Assembly: GCF_009858245.1 (NCBI RefSeq)
Contig: NZ_VMSB01000001.1
Location: forward strand, 2,857,623 to 2,921,622
Direction of reading: 5' to 3'
DNA: 64,000 nucleotides
Source of the DNA: Ornithinibacter aureus
Lineage (GTDB): Bacteria; Actinomycetota; Actinomycetes; Actinomycetales; Dermatophilaceae
The translations under genes and the position numbers were made by a program. The notes beneath the pieces are model-generated. The model was given only the letters and a program-made list of their open reading frames with translations, was not told the origin of the DNA and did not search any database. The number at the start of each line of letters is the position of its first letter. The first letter of the stretch is position 1. Of the stretch, positions 7,292 to 16,442 are shown in pieces.

Positions 7292-8383
7292 TCAGCGCCT
7301 GCGCGACTGCGAGGGCAGCGGCTCGAGCTCGAAGACCGAGCCGGTGTCGACGCGACCACCCGCTCCACCCGGCGACGCGGCATCCCCCGGCGACGCGGCA
7401 TCCGTCGCGCCCTCCGCCCGCTCCGCCTCCAGCCGCAGCGCCCGCCCCTGCTCCACGCGTTCCTCCCACTTGCTCTCCGCCGTGACCAGCCCGGAGTCGT
7501 CGCGCGGCCGCAGCTGAAGGCTCTCCTCGGCCTCGATGCCGGCCCGCAGCTGCCGTACCCGCTCGCGCTCGGTGTCGACCTCGGCGCCGAAGAGCAGCGC
7601 GACGTTGGTCAGCCACAGCCACAGCAGGAACACGATGAGGCTGCCGATCGAGCCGTAGAGCGTGTTGTAGCGGGCGAAGTTCGTGACGTAGAACCCGAAC
7701 CCCAGTGAGGCGACCACCCAGATGCCGATCGCCGTCGCGGACCCCACCGTCACGAACCGGAACCTCGGCTGCTTGACGTTGGGCGTCGCGTAGTAGAGCA
7801 CCGCGACCATCGCCATGACGATGCCGAGCAGGAACGGCCACTTCGCGAGGTTCCACACCAAGACGCTCTGATCGCCCAGGCCGACGACGTCACCGATGGC
7901 CTGGGCGAGGGGGCCGCTCACGACGACGCCGACGAGCACGACCGCTGCCATGACCACCATCCCCATCGTCACGAGCAGCACGAGGGGGCGCAGCTTCCAG
8001 ACCGGGCGCCCCTCCTCGACGTCGTAGATGCGGTTCAGGGCCCGCCCGAACGCCCCGACGTACCCCGACGCGCCCCAGAGCGCACCGGCCAGACCGATGA
8101 TGAGCGCAGTGCCCGCCCGCTGCGCACCGACCATCGCGGCGATCGGCTCCTCGAGCTGGGCGGCGATGTCCGACTGCCCCAGCTCGCGCAGGATGTCGAG
8201 CATCGCCTGGGTGGTCTCCTCGCCCCGACCGAACACCCCGAGCAGCGACACCAGGGCCAGGATCGCGGGAAAGACCGACAGCACCGAGTAGTACGTCAGC
8301 GCCGCGGAAAGGTCGGTCGCGTGGTCACGCTGGAACTCCGCGACGGCACCGCGCAGGGTGAACGTCAATCGCTGCCGCTCCAT
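7292..8383 (-). CDS. YihY/BrkB-family inner membrane protein
   Basis: A 363-residue polytopic protein with about six membrane segments and the family hallmark ALTYYSVLSVFPAILALVSL near the N-terminus. The C-terminal 90 residues are charged and cytoplasmic. The family was once called ribonuclease BN in error; its role is not established. The ATG at 8383 has a strong GTGAGGAGC site 8-9 nt upstream, which decides against an in-frame start at 8440. The neighbouring kinase reads the same way, 134 bp downstream. Confidence 0.9.
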   Translation of the reverse strand: MERQRLTFTLRGAVAEFQRDHATDLSAALTYYSVLSVFPAILALVSLLGVFGRGEETTQAMLDILRELGQSDIAAQLEEPIAAMVGAQRAGTALIIGLAGALWGASGYVGAFGRALNRIYDVEEGRPVWKLRPLVLLVTMGMVVMAAVVLVGVVVSGPLAQAIGDVVGLGDQSVLVWNLAKWPFLLGIVMAMVAVLYYATPNVKQPRFRFVTVGSATAIGIWVVASLGFGFYVTNFARYNTLYGSIGSLIVFLLWLWLTNVALLFGAEVDTERERVRQLRAGIEAEESLQLRPRDDSGLVTAESKWEERVEQGRALRLEAERAEGATDAASPGDAASPGGAGGRVDTGSVFELEPLPSQSRRR

Positions 8384-8535
8384 GTCGTCGTGCTCCTCAC
8401 GCTGACGGCCACCGCCACCACGACGGATGCCGTGGCGCACGGTCGTGACCCGGCAAACCTAGCCCGCGACCCGGCATCCGGGGCCCCAGTGATCAGCCGA
8501 CCTGAGATCTGCCCCGGTGCTGGGATGATGAGGCG

Positions 8536-9180
8536 GTGAGCACCGATGGCGGACGACCCCTCCCGCGCCGGCCCCAGCCACTGGGCCCCGACGCGATGGA
8601 GTCGGTCGGCGGCACCCTGCCCGGGCCGGCCGAGGTCACCGAGATCGCGCACCAGAGCGCGGCGATCCTCGTCGGTGCCGGCCGCGCCACCTACGACCCC
8701 GAGGTGACCGGGCGGCTGGTCACCCTCGTCGACGACCTCGGGCTGTCGATCGTCGCCGACCTGTGGAGCGGGCGACCCGCGCGCTCGCTGCCCGGCACGT
8801 TGTGGCGCCTGTACGCGCTGCGCGAGTGGGTGCAGCGCAGCCCCGAGCAGGCCAGCCGCGAGTATGCCGCTGGCATCCGGTTCACCGACGTCGCCCACGC
8901 CGTCGCCGGCATCGCCGAGCCCCCGCGCCCCGAGGAGCTCCAGCGGGTCGCCGACCAGATCCTCACCGGGGTGTTCGACGGCGACCTGGCCGTCGCCCTG
9001 GAGCGGGCCTCGGCGTTCTGCTCCGTCGTCGCGGCGGGCCGTGCCGAGCTCGCGCACGACCGCGACAACGTCGACCCCGAGGGCGCGAGCGACCTCACCC
9101 GCACGGCCCTGGCGATGCTCACCACCGGGGAGGACCTGCGGGCCTGCGCCCGGCTCTGGCGGGCCGGCGACCTCCACTGA
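8536..9180 (+). CDS. Conserved actinobacterial hypothetical protein
   Basis: A 214-residue soluble, mostly helical protein with an acidic, low-lysine composition. No catalytic motif was recognised. The GTG start at 8536 follows a GATGAT hexamer by 6 nt, so the transcript may be leaderless. It is divergent from the YihY gene. A role cannot be proposed from sequence. Confidence 0.7.
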   Translation: MSTDGGRPLPRRPQPLGPDAMESVGGTLPGPAEVTEIAHQSAAILVGAGRATYDPEVTGRLVTLVDDLGLSIVADLWSGRPARSLPGTLWRLYALREWVQRSPEQASREYAAGIRFTDVAHAVAGIAEPPRPEELQRVADQILTGVFDGDLAVALERASAFCSVVAAGRAELAHDRDNVDPEGASDLTRTALAMLTTGEDLRACARLWRAGDLH

Positions 9181-9244
9181 GGTCGTGATGTCGTGGGGTC
9201 GCGGGTGCTCGTGAGCGGGCGACCTTCAACGAAGTGATGACGTC

Positions 9245-9277
9245 GGGAACACCTGGACGGCGATGAGGCGTTAGTGT
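9245..9277 (+). promoter_or_regulatory. Candidate promoter of the structured RNA
   Basis: Two readings fit: GGGAAC (9245-9250) and CGTT (9269-9272) separated by 18 nt, like ECF sigma promoters, or a sigma-A type -10 TAGTGT (9272-9277). Both would start RNA at or just before the base of the long stem. Confidence 0.35.
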
Positions 9278-9282
9278 CTCCC

Positions 9283-9373
9283 GTGGGTGCCGGACCGCGG
9301 CAGCCCCGGGTCCCAACATCAGCCGCTACGAGCGGCCACGCGCCGTGAGGCGCTCCCGGTCCGGCACCCGCAC
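9283..9373 (+). ncRNA. Candidate structured RNA / cis-regulatory leader
   Basis: A closing stem GGGTGCCGGACCG (9285-9297) pairs perfectly with CGGTCCGGCACCC (9357-9369) and extends by 3 bp past one bulged G. Inside it are hairpins GCCGCT-ACG-AGCGGC (9322-9336) and GCGCC-GTGA-GGCGC (9340-9353), giving a multi-branched fold. It does not match a riboswitch class that I know by sequence. It precedes the PhoU-like/Pit phosphate genes by about 185 nt. Confidence 0.4.
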
Positions 9374-9557
9374 TCCTTGGTGGCATCCGCCCTCGTGACA
9401 TGCAGAGGGCGCAGAATGCCGCCTCCTGTGCGTGTCACGAGCGCACCAGGGCCCGGCGCGAGCGCGACGGGAGGCCCGAGCGGTCCCCGGCTACCCGGCA
9501 TCCGCAGAGACGTCCTACGCTGTCGCTGACTGATCGGCCCCTTCCCCGGAGACCATC

Positions 9558-10181
9558 TTGGGCATCCGCCTCACCCCGCAGGACCCGCACTTCTTCGAGC
9601 TCTACGCCGCTGCCGCGCGGCACCTCGTCGAGGGTGCGGGTGAGCTGACGGCGCTGCTCGGGGCATCGGCGGAGGAGCGCGAGCTGACCCTGAAGCGCAT
9701 GCACGAGATCGAGGCGGCCTCGGGGGAGTCCACGCACGAGATCGTCCGCAAGGTCAACGGGTCGTTCGTGACCCCGTTCGACCGCACCGACATGCACGCG
9801 CTCGCCGTCGCCCTGCACACCTGCGTGGGGTTGATGGAGGCCGCCGTCGACCTCATCGTGCTGTACCGGGTCGACGAGGTGCTGCCACGGGTGGCCAAGC
9901 AGGTCGAGGTCATCTCGCGGATGGCTGAGATCACCGCCGACGCCATGACCCGGCTGCGCTCGATGAAGGGGCTCACGGCCTACTGGGTCGAGGTCGACCG
10001 GCTCGAGAACCGCGCAAACAAGGCCTACCGCCGCATGCTCGCCGAGCTGTTCAACACTCCCGGCGCAGACCCCATCACCGTGATGAAGCACAAGGACATC
10101 ATCGACGCCCTCGAGGCGGCGGCCAACGGCTTCGAGGCGGTCGCGCTCAAGGTCGAGGCGATCGCCGTCCGGGAGTCCTGA
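9558..10181 (+). CDS. DUF47/PhoU-like protein, Pit accessory
   Basis: A 207-residue helical protein of the DUF47 family, related to PhoU. It shows the helical bundle pattern with acidic metal-binding stretches such as KRMHEIEAASGESTHEI, typical of PhoU-like folds. The start is TTG at 9558 with GGAGA 5-10 nt upstream. It lies 5 bp before the Pit transporter gene, and DUF47-Pit pairs are common in bacteria, where DUF47 is thought to modulate the low-affinity phosphate carrier. Confidence 0.9.
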   Translation: MGIRLTPQDPHFFELYAAAARHLVEGAGELTALLGASAEERELTLKRMHEIEAASGESTHEIVRKVNGSFVTPFDRTDMHALAVALHTCVGLMEAAVDLIVLYRVDEVLPRVAKQVEVISRMAEITADAMTRLRSMKGLTAYWVEVDRLENRANKAYRRMLAELFNTPGADPITVMKHKDIIDALEAAANGFEAVALKVEAIAVRES

Positions 10182-10186
10182 GGCCC

Positions 10187-11191
10187 GTGGACTGGGTCCC
10201 CGTGGCGCTCGTCGTCGCCCTGGCGATGGGCTTCACGTACACGAACGGTTTCCACGACGCCGCGAACGCCATCGCGACCTCGGTGTCGACGCGGGCCCTG
10301 ACCCCGAAGATCGCGCTCGGGCTGGCAGCGACCATGAACCTGCTCGGCGGGTTCGCCGGGGTCCGGGTGGCGCAGACCATCGGCGCGGACATCATCTCGG
10401 TGCCCATGGGGGGCGCCGGCGTGGCCGTGTGTGCCGCTGCCCTCGTGGGGGCGATCTGCTGGAACATGCTCACCTGGTGGCGAGGGATGCCGTCCTCCTC
10501 GTCGCACGCGCTCATCGGCGGGTTGGGCGGCGCGGCGCTCGCGGCCGGTGCGGCCGGCGCCACGGTGAAGTGGCAGAGCATCCTGGACAACGTTCTGGTG
10601 CCGATGCTGCTCTCGCCGGTGCTCGGCCTCCTCGGCGGGTTCGCCGTCATGACCGCGATCCTGTGGCTGTTCCGTCGGTCGGCCCCCGGGCCCACGGCGC
10701 GCGGCTTCCGCTATGCCCAGACGGTGTCGGCGGCCGCCATGGCCTTCGGCCACGGCATGCAGGATGCCGCGAAGACCGCCGGTGTCGTGGCCCTCACCCT
10801 CGTGGCGAGCGGGCACCGGTCACCGGACGACCTGTCGATCCCGTGGTGGGTCATCGCCTCGTCGGCCGTCGTGCTCGCCCTCGGGACGTACGCCGGGGGG
10901 TGGCGGATCATCCGCACCCTCGGCAGCCGCATCATCGACCTGACGCCGCCGCAGGGGTTCGCGGCCGAGGCGACGGCGGCGACGGTGCTCTACGTCGCGA
11001 CCGCCACCGGTGCCCCGATCTCGACGACGCACGCGATCTCCTCGGCGATCGTGGGCGTCGGCGCGACCCGGTCGGCCAAGTCGGTGCGATGGGGGGTGGC
11101 GCGGTCGATCGTCATCGCCTGGGTGCTGACCTTCCCGGGCGCAGGCCTCGCCGCGGTGGTCGCCTACGAGCTGCTCACCCTGGTCACCTGA
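10187..11191 (+). CDS. pit: Low-affinity inorganic phosphate transporter, PiT family
   Basis: A 334-residue polytopic permease. The duplicated PiT signature is visible: GFTYTNGFHDAANAIATSVSTR region near the N-terminus (GFHDAANAIATS) and the second copy in GAPISTTHAISSAIVGVG. It couples phosphate (as a metal complex) to protons or sodium at the cell membrane. The start is GTG at 10187, 5 bp after the DUF47 gene, so the two are translated from one mRNA. The window also has the high-affinity Pst system. Confidence 0.95.
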   Translation: MDWVPVALVVALAMGFTYTNGFHDAANAIATSVSTRALTPKIALGLAATMNLLGGFAGVRVAQTIGADIISVPMGGAGVAVCAAALVGAICWNMLTWWRGMPSSSSHALIGGLGGAALAAGAAGATVKWQSILDNVLVPMLLSPVLGLLGGFAVMTAILWLFRRSAPGPTARGFRYAQTVSAAAMAFGHGMQDAAKTAGVVALTLVASGHRSPDDLSIPWWVIASSAVVLALGTYAGGWRIIRTLGSRIIDLTPPQGFAAEATAATVLYVATATGAPISTTHAISSAIVGVGATRSAKSVRWGVARSIVIAWVLTFPGAGLAAVVAYELLTLVT

Positions 11192-11250
11192 GGACCGGGG
11201 GGCCGGGGGCCGGGTGGGCCGCGATGCCTGCGCCGTCGGGCCCTGCGCCG

Positions 11251-11489
11251 TCAGGCGCGGGAGGAGAGCAGTCCGGCGATCTCATCGGGCTTCGGCACGC
11301 GCCCCGACACGACGACCTCCTCGTCGACGACGAGCCCCGGGTGCGCAGCACGCCGTAGCCGGCGATCTCGCCGTAGTCGGTGACCGACTCGATGGGCGCC
11401 TCGATGCCGAGACCGGCCAGGGCCGCCCGGACGTTCTTCTCGAGGGTGTGGCAGTTGTGGCAGCCGGGGCCGAGGACCTTGATGATCAT
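11251..11489 (-). pseudogene. Thioredoxin-like small redox protein, frameshifted
   Basis: The N-terminal half reads KVLGPGCHNCHTLEKNV, the CxxC motif of the small thioredoxin-like family found beside arsenic-type permeases, and continues to GEIAGYGVLRT. There the frame is lost; the expected end GLVVDEEVVVSGRVPKPDEI resumes in another frame and stops at 11251. One missing base near 11340 explains the break. It lies 33 bp beyond the permease gene and would be its operon partner. Whether this is a real mutation or a sequence error cannot be told here. Confidence 0.75.
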
Positions 11490-11522
11490 CGCGGCATTCC
11501 TCTCTGGGTCGGGTGGGGTACG

Positions 11523-12578
11523 TCACGGGAAGAGGGCGTTGAACAGGTAGCCGATGACGATGATGCCGACCGCCACCGCGCCGAAGAAGGCTGCCAGCAG
11601 CGGCGGCCGGAGCACCCGGCGCAGCATGACGGCCTGCGGGATCGACAGGGCGATCGCACTCATCGTGATGGCCATGACGGTGCCGAGCGGCATGCCCTTG
11701 GACCACAGCGCCTCGGCGATCGGCACGACCCCGGCGCCGTTGACGTACAGGGGGACACCGGCGAGTGCGGCGACGATCACGCCCAAGGGGTTGTCGGCGC
11801 CGGCGTACGTGGCGAAGAAGTCCTCGGGCACCCAGCCGTGGATGGCGGCACCGATCGCGACACCGACGACGACCCAGACCCACACGGAGGTGATGACGTC
11901 ACGCGACTCCCCGACGGCCGCGTCGACCCGTTCGGCGAGGGTGGGGACGCGTCCCTGCGCCCGCAGCCGGGTGATCCGCGTCGCGAAGACCATGTCCTCG
12001 ACCCACCGGTCGAGGTCGAACCTGGAGAAGACCCAGCCGATCGCCAGGGCGATCGCGGACCCGGCCGCGACGTACGCGGCCGCGATGCCCCAGCCGAACT
12101 GGTCGCCGATCATGATCGCGGCGACTTCGCTCACGAGCGGGGACGCGATGAGGAAGGTCAGGGTGATCGAGAGGGGGATGCCGGCGGCGACGAACCCGAT
12201 GAACAGCGGGATCGAGCTGCACGAGCAGAACGGCGTGACGGCGCCGAGCACGACCGCGAGGACGAGCCCGGTGAACAGGCCCTTGCCCGCCAGGTAGTCG
12301 CGCGCCCGCTCGAGGTCAAGGCTGGCGCGCAGCATCCCGACGACGAACATCAGGCCGGCCAGAAGCAGGAAGATCTTCACGGTGTCGTAGAGGAAGAAGT
12401 GGATGCCGCCGCCGAGCCGGGTGCCGAGGTCGAGACCGCCGAGGTCACCGAGCAGCCAGGTCCAGAACCGCTCGTTCGCCCACCACAGCACCCCCCAGGC
12501 AACCGCTGCGAGCGCGAGGCCCAGCCACAGGACCGGCTCGGTCCGTGGGCGGTTCGCGATGCTCGTCGGGACCCTCAC
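11523..12578 (-). CDS. ArsP/DUF318-type permease
   Basis: A 351-residue protein with about eight membrane segments. The conserved [15 protein letters not shown] motif with its Cys pair and the second-half motif [14 protein letters not shown] identify the SO_0444/ArsP permease family. Members export organoarsenicals or other thiophilic compounds. GTG at 12578 was chosen because it directly precedes the conserved part and follows a TATACG-like -10; upstream frame sequence is not conserved. It is divergent from an arsM-like gene across an imperfect palindrome, so shared control by an ArsR-type repressor is likely. Confidence 0.88.
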   Translation of the reverse strand: MRVPTSIANRPRTEPVLWLGLALAAVAWGVLWWANERFWTWLLGDLGGLDLGTRLGGGIHFFLYDTVKIFLLLAGLMFVVGMLRASLDLERARDYLAGKGLFTGLVLAVVLGAVTPFCSCSSIPLFIGFVAAGIPLSITLTFLIASPLVSEVAAIMIGDQFGWGIAAAYVAAGSAIALAIGWVFSRFDLDRWVEDMVFATRITRLRAQGRVPTLAERVDAAVGESRDVITSVWVWVVVGVAIGAAIHGWVPEDFFATYAGADNPLGVIVAALAGVPLYVNGAGVVPIAEALWSKGMPLGTVMAITMSAIALSIPQAVMLRRVLRPPLLAAFFGAVAVGIIVIGYLFNALFP

Positions 12579-12637
12579 ACCCCACGTATACGCCGGTCGG
12601 CGTCCGGCCGGACGCCGCGTGTGAGCAACGCCACGAG

Positions 12638-12657
12638 ATATCGACAATCATCGATAT
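12638..12657. promoter_or_regulatory. Palindromic operator, probably ArsR/SmtB type
   Basis: ATATCGA-CAATCA-TCGATAT: perfect 7-bp arms around a 6-bp centre, in the only AT-rich patch between the divergent permease and methyltransferase genes. The form is that of ArsR-family operators. No arsR gene is present in the window. Confidence 0.6.
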
Positions 12658-12691
12658 AGACAGCCGGGGGGCGCGGGGGGACGCTGGAGGC

Positions 12692-13526
12692 ATGGCCGAA
12701 CGAACAGTGCGCGAAGACCTCCGCGACGAGGTCCGCTCCCACTACGCACGGGTTGCCTCCCAGCTCGTTACTGCCGAGGAGGCGGTCCCCGCAACGGGTG
12801 GGGCGACGTGCTGCGGGCCGACCCCGGGCCAGGCTGCCGGCTCGGGCACCTGCTGTGGGGCCGAGGCCGCCCCGGGGCCGACCTTCGGCGCCTCGCTGTA
12901 CTCCTCGGCAGAGCTGGTCGACCTGCCGGTGGCCGCGGTGGGGGCCAGCCTCGGGTGCGGAAACCCGATCCTGCTGGCCGAGCTGCGCGAGGGGGAGCGG
13001 GTCCTCGACCTGGGCAGCGGCGGCGGGATCGACGTGCTGCTCGCGGCGCGGCGGGTCGGCGATGACGGTTTCGTCTACGGCGTCGACATGACCGACGAGA
13101 TGCTGCGCCTGGCCTGGGAGAACGCGGGCACGGCGGGTGTCGAGAACGTCGAGTTCAGGAAGGGCTTCATCGAGGACCTGCCCCTGCCCGACGGCGAGGT
13201 CGACGTCGTCATCTCCAACTGCGTGCTCAACCTGTCGACCGATGCGCCCCGTGATGTCGGAGATGCACCGGGTGCTGCGGCCGGGAGGGCGCATCGGCCT
13301 CTCCGACGTCGTCGCCGAGGACCGGCTCAGCGCCGCCGAGCGTGCCGAACGGGGCTCCTTCGCCGGCTGCATCGCCGGGGCGATGTCGCGTCGGGAGTAC
13401 CTCGACGGCCTGGCCGCAGCGGGCTTCGTGGAGGCGGAGGTGACGTTCACGCACGAGGTGGCGGACGGCATCCACGGGGCGATCATCCGCGCCGTCAAGC
13501 CCCCGGTGCCCGCGCAGTCGAGGTGA
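12692..13526 (+). pseudogene. arsM: Arsenite methyltransferase (ArsM-like), frameshifted
   Basis: The product begins [18 protein letters not shown], then cysteine pairs (TCCGPT, TCCGAE), SAM motif [21 protein letters not shown] and [11 protein letters not shown], all typical of ArsM, which methylates arsenite with SAM. Near 13244 the frame changes; the remaining part ([20 protein letters not shown], then GAIIRAVKP) continues in another frame to 13526. One extra base or two missing bases explain this. The two halves together cover the normal family length of about 270 residues. It may be a recent pseudogene or a sequence error. Confidence 0.85.
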
Positions 13527-13585
13527 TGTCGCCCGGATCCGCGAGCGACATCACCTCGGCCCGCTGGTGATGCGGCCGGGACGGG

Positions 13586-14536
13586 TCAGCCGAAGCGGCC
13601 GGAGATGTAGTCCTCGGTGCGCGAGTCGGCCGGGTTGCTGAAGATCTTCGTCGTCTCGTCGAACTCCACGAGGTGGCCGGTGCGGTCACCGTGGCCCTCT
13701 GCGGCCTCGGCCGTGAAGAACGCCGTGCGGTCGGCGACCCGGGCCGCCTGCTGCATGTTGTGCGTCACGATGACGATCGTGTAGTCCTCCTTGAGCTCCA
13801 TCATGAGGTCCTCGATGCGCGAGGTCGCGATCGGGTCCAGGGCCGAGCAGGGCTCGTCCATGAGGATCACCTCGGGCTTGACCGCGATGGTGCGGGCGAT
13901 GCACAGGCGCTGCTGCTGGCCACCGGACAGGCCGTAGGCCGACTGCTTGAGCTTGTCCTTGACCTCGTCCCAGAGGGCCGCGCCGCGCAGGCTCTCCTCG
14001 ACGACGTCGTCCATGTTGGACACCTTCATGCCGGTGACCTTGGGGCCGTAGGCGACGTTGTCGTAGATCGACTTCGGGAACGGGTTCGGCTTCTGGAACA
14101 CCATCCCGATGCGACGGCGGACCTCGATCGGGTCGACGTCCTTCCCGTAGATGTCCATGCCGTGGTAGGCGATCGTGCCCGTGACGCGGGTGCCCGGGAT
14201 GAGGTCGTTCATCCGGTTGAGCGCGCGCAGCACGGTGGACTTGCCGCAGCCGGACGGGCCGATGAGCGCGGTGATCTCGTGGAGGCCGATGTCCATCGTC
14301 ACTTCGTTGACCGCCCGGAAGCTGCCGTAGTAGCAGCTGACGTCGGTGGTGGTGATGACCGCGCGCGGGGCCTCTGATGCCGTGATGCGGCCGGCGTCGA
14401 TGGGGTCCATCCGGGGGATCGTGATGGTCGAAGTAGTGTCCACGGTGGACTCTCCTGAGGTGTCGTCGGGCTGGGGGGTCGCGGGTGGGCGGGTCACGGT
14501 CGGGTCGGATGCCGGCGCGGCGGTTGGATCGTTCAT
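13586..14536 (-). CDS. pstB: Phosphate ABC transporter ATP-binding protein PstB
   Basis: A 316-residue ABC ATPase. Walker A GPSGCGKS is at 93-100, the signature is [16 protein letters not shown] and Walker B ends in [13 protein letters not shown]. It powers phosphate import through PstCA. The ATG at 14536 overlaps the pstA stop (ATGA), giving a Pro/Thr-rich N-terminal extension of nearly 60 residues before the ABC domain. An internal ATG at residue 43 could give a more usual length. It is the last gene of the pstSCAB operon. Confidence 0.96.
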   Translation of the reverse strand: MNDPTAAPASDPTVTRPPATPQPDDTSGESTVDTTSTITIPRMDPIDAGRITASEAPRAVITTTDVSCYYGSFRAVNEVTMDIGLHEITALIGPSGCGKSTVLRALNRMNDLIPGTRVTGTIAYHGMDIYGKDVDPIEVRRRIGMVFQKPNPFPKSIYDNVAYGPKVTGMKVSNMDDVVEESLRGAALWDEVKDKLKQSAYGLSGGQQQRLCIARTIAVKPEVILMDEPCSALDPIATSRIEDLMMELKEDYTIVIVTHNMQQAARVADRTAFFTAEAAEGHGDRTGHLVEFDETTKIFSNPADSRTEDYISGRFG

Positions 14537-15438
14537 CGGCCGGTCGTGAACTTGTTGCGGATGATGATGGCCAGCCCGTTCATGGCGATGACCAGGACGA
14601 GGAGCAGAATGCTCGCTGCAGCCGCGAGTTCCTGGAAGGCGACCTGCGATCGTCCTGCCCAGTCGAAGATCTGGATCGGCATCGTCGTGAAACCGCTGAG
14701 GAGGCCGTTCGGGTCGAACTTGACGAACACGAGGCCACCGAGCAGGAGCAGCGGGGCTGCCTCGCCCATCGCCCTGGACAGAGCCAAGATCGTGCCGGTC
14801 GCAATGCCGGGCACCGCAGCGGGCAGGGTCTGCCGGGTGAGGGTCTGCATGGGGCTCGCCCCGAGCGCGAGCGAGCCCTGTCGAATCTCCTGAGGGACAG
14901 CGCGCAGTGCTTCACGAGTGGCGACGATCACCACTGGCAGGATCAGCAGGGCGAGGGCGAGGCCGCCCGCGATGACGGTGTTGCGCGGGATTCCCACCGC
15001 GACAGCCGCGGCGGCAGCGAGCATGCCGTAGATGATCGCCGGGACGGCCGCGAGGTTCTGCACGTTGAGTTCGACGAGACGCGCGAATCGGCTGGTCTTG
15101 GAGGCGAACTCCTCGAGGTATGCCGCTGCCGCAACGCCAATGGGGATGGCCAGCAGAGCGGTGGTCCCGATGACCCAGGCAGTTCCGAGGATCGCCGCCC
15201 GCGCCCCGGCGGTGGCAGGGTCGATCTGCGAGGTGTAGTTCGTGAACAGCGCCGCGTCTATGCGGGACCTGCCCTCGAGGACCGTGTTCACGAGGAGGAC
15301 GACAAGCACGAGGATGCCGAAGGCAAGGCTGGCCCACAGCAAGATCAGGAAGATCAGCGACTGGGGGTTTCGCTCTCCGTGGGATGCCGCTGTGAGAGGC
15401 CTGGTGACAGCGGTCGGCTCGGCGGTGATGGCGGCCAT
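14533..15438 (-). CDS. pstA: Phosphate ABC transporter permease PstA
   Basis: A 301-residue inner membrane protein with six predicted helices and the permease EAA loop around [20 protein letters not shown]. It forms the channel with PstC. The start ATG overlaps the pstC stop (TGATG) and the stop overlaps the pstB start, so the three are translationally coupled. Confidence 0.95.
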   Translation of the reverse strand: MAAITAEPTAVTRPLTAASHGERNPQSLIFLILLWASLAFGILVLVVLLVNTVLEGRSRIDAALFTNYTSQIDPATAGARAAILGTAWVIGTTALLAIPIGVAAAAYLEEFASKTSRFARLVELNVQNLAAVPAIIYGMLAAAAAVAVGIPRNTVIAGGLALALLILPVVIVATREALRAVPQEIRQGSLALGASPMQTLTRQTLPAAVPGIATGTILALSRAMGEAAPLLLLGGLVFVKFDPNGLLSGFTTMPIQIFDWAGRSQVAFQELAAAASILLLVLVIAMNGLAIIIRNKFTTGR

Positions 15439-16409
15439 CAGTAGATCTCCCGGAAGCGGTTGACGAGGCGGATGCTGATGATGTTGATGATGAGCGTCAA
15501 CACGAAGAGAGTGAGGCCCACGGCGAAGAGGGTGTTGTACTGCAGCGAGCCTTGGACGCTGTCGCCGAGCGCCGCCGAAGCGATGAACCCGGTCATGGTC
15601 TGCCCGCCCTCGAGCGGGTCGGTGACCATCTTCGCTTGGCTCCCCGCGGCCATGGCGACGATCATCGTCTCGCCCACTGCGCGGCTGAGGCCGAGCACGA
15701 TTGCTGCGGCGATACCGGATACCGCCGCTGGGAAGACCACGCGCAGCACGGTGCGCATGCGGTTTGCGCCGAGGCCGTATGACGCCTCACGCAGGGCGCG
15801 CGGAACGGCGGACATGGCATCCTCGGCGAGTGAAGCCACCGTGGGGATGATCATCACGCCAAGGACCAGGCCGGCCGCCAGAACGGAGAACGTGGCGACC
15901 TCGATGCCGAGCCACTCCTTGAGCACGACGGGCCCGACGAACGTGACGGCAAAAAGGCCGTACACCACCGAGGGCACGCCGGCGAGCAGCTCAAGGGTCG
16001 GCTTGAAGAACTTTCGCGTTCGCGTCGAGGCGTACTCCGAGAGGTAGATCGCCGCCCCTAGGCCGATGGGGATCGAGACGCTCAACGCGATGGCCGTCGT
16101 CCACATCGTGCCGGTGATCAGGGGCAGGACGCCGAAGGTCGGGTCCTGGAATCGCGGCGTCCACGAGGTGCCGGTGAGGAACTCGGTGATGCTGACCTCA
16201 CGGAAGAACTGGATTGCCGGCAACAGCAGCGATACGACGATGCCGATCGTGGTGAGGATCGAGACGCCGGCGGCAACCACGAGGAAGCCCATGCCGGCCT
16301 TCTCGAGCCGTCGGGGACGCGTTGAACGGAGTGACGTCGGCGGTTGCGGGGACGGGCGCGGGCCCCTCGACCTGGTCGAGGGGCCCGCGCCGGCGCTGAT
16401 GGTTGACAC
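15438..16409 (-). CDS. pstC: Phosphate ABC transporter permease PstC
   Basis: A 323-residue permease with six helices and an EAA loop in SAVPRALREASYGLGANR. The GTG at 16409 has AGGAG 9 nt upstream. The first 40 residues are polar and Arg/Pro-rich, and codons 7-18 coincide with a perfect 16-bp hairpin, which may adjust expression relative to pstS. An alternative ATG at residue 40 lacks a clear ribosome binding site. Confidence 0.94.
   Translation of the reverse strand: MSTISAGAGPSTRSRGPRPSPQPPTSLRSTRPRRLEKAGMGFLVVAAGVSILTTIGIVVSLLLPAIQFFREVSITEFLTGTSWTPRFQDPTFGVLPLITGTMWTTAIALSVSIPIGLGAAIYLSEYASTRTRKFFKPTLELLAGVPSVVYGLFAVTFVGPVVLKEWLGIEVATFSVLAAGLVLGVMIIPTVASLAEDAMSAVPRALREASYGLGANRMRTVLRVVFPAAVSGIAAAIVLGLSRAVGETMIVAMAAGSQAKMVTDPLEGGQTMTGFIASAALGDSVQGSLQYNTLFAVGLTLFVLTLIINIISIRLVNRFREIY
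16356..16390 (-). promoter_or_regulatory. Perfect 16-bp hairpin across the start of pstC
   Basis: Left arm 16356-16371 (core GGGCCCCTCGAC) and right arm 16375-16390 are exact reverse complements around a 3-nt loop. It follows pstS by about 50 bp and lies inside the first codons of pstC. It could stabilise the pstS mRNA end or attenuate transcription into pstCAB. There is no U tract. Confidence 0.6.
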
Positions 16410-16442
16410 GAGGAAGGACTCCTGCGGTGGGTCGGTTCGTGC

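Larger units (their letters stand above)
9181..9557 (+). other. Long structured intergenic region before the DUF47-pit operon
   Basis: No protein gene. It holds a possible RNA element (9283-9373) and, further on, a TACGCT -10-like hexamer at 9516-9521 that would serve the DUF47 gene. Between them, GTGACA near 9397 and TGTCAC near 9435 could form a second weaker stem. Confidence 0.5.
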
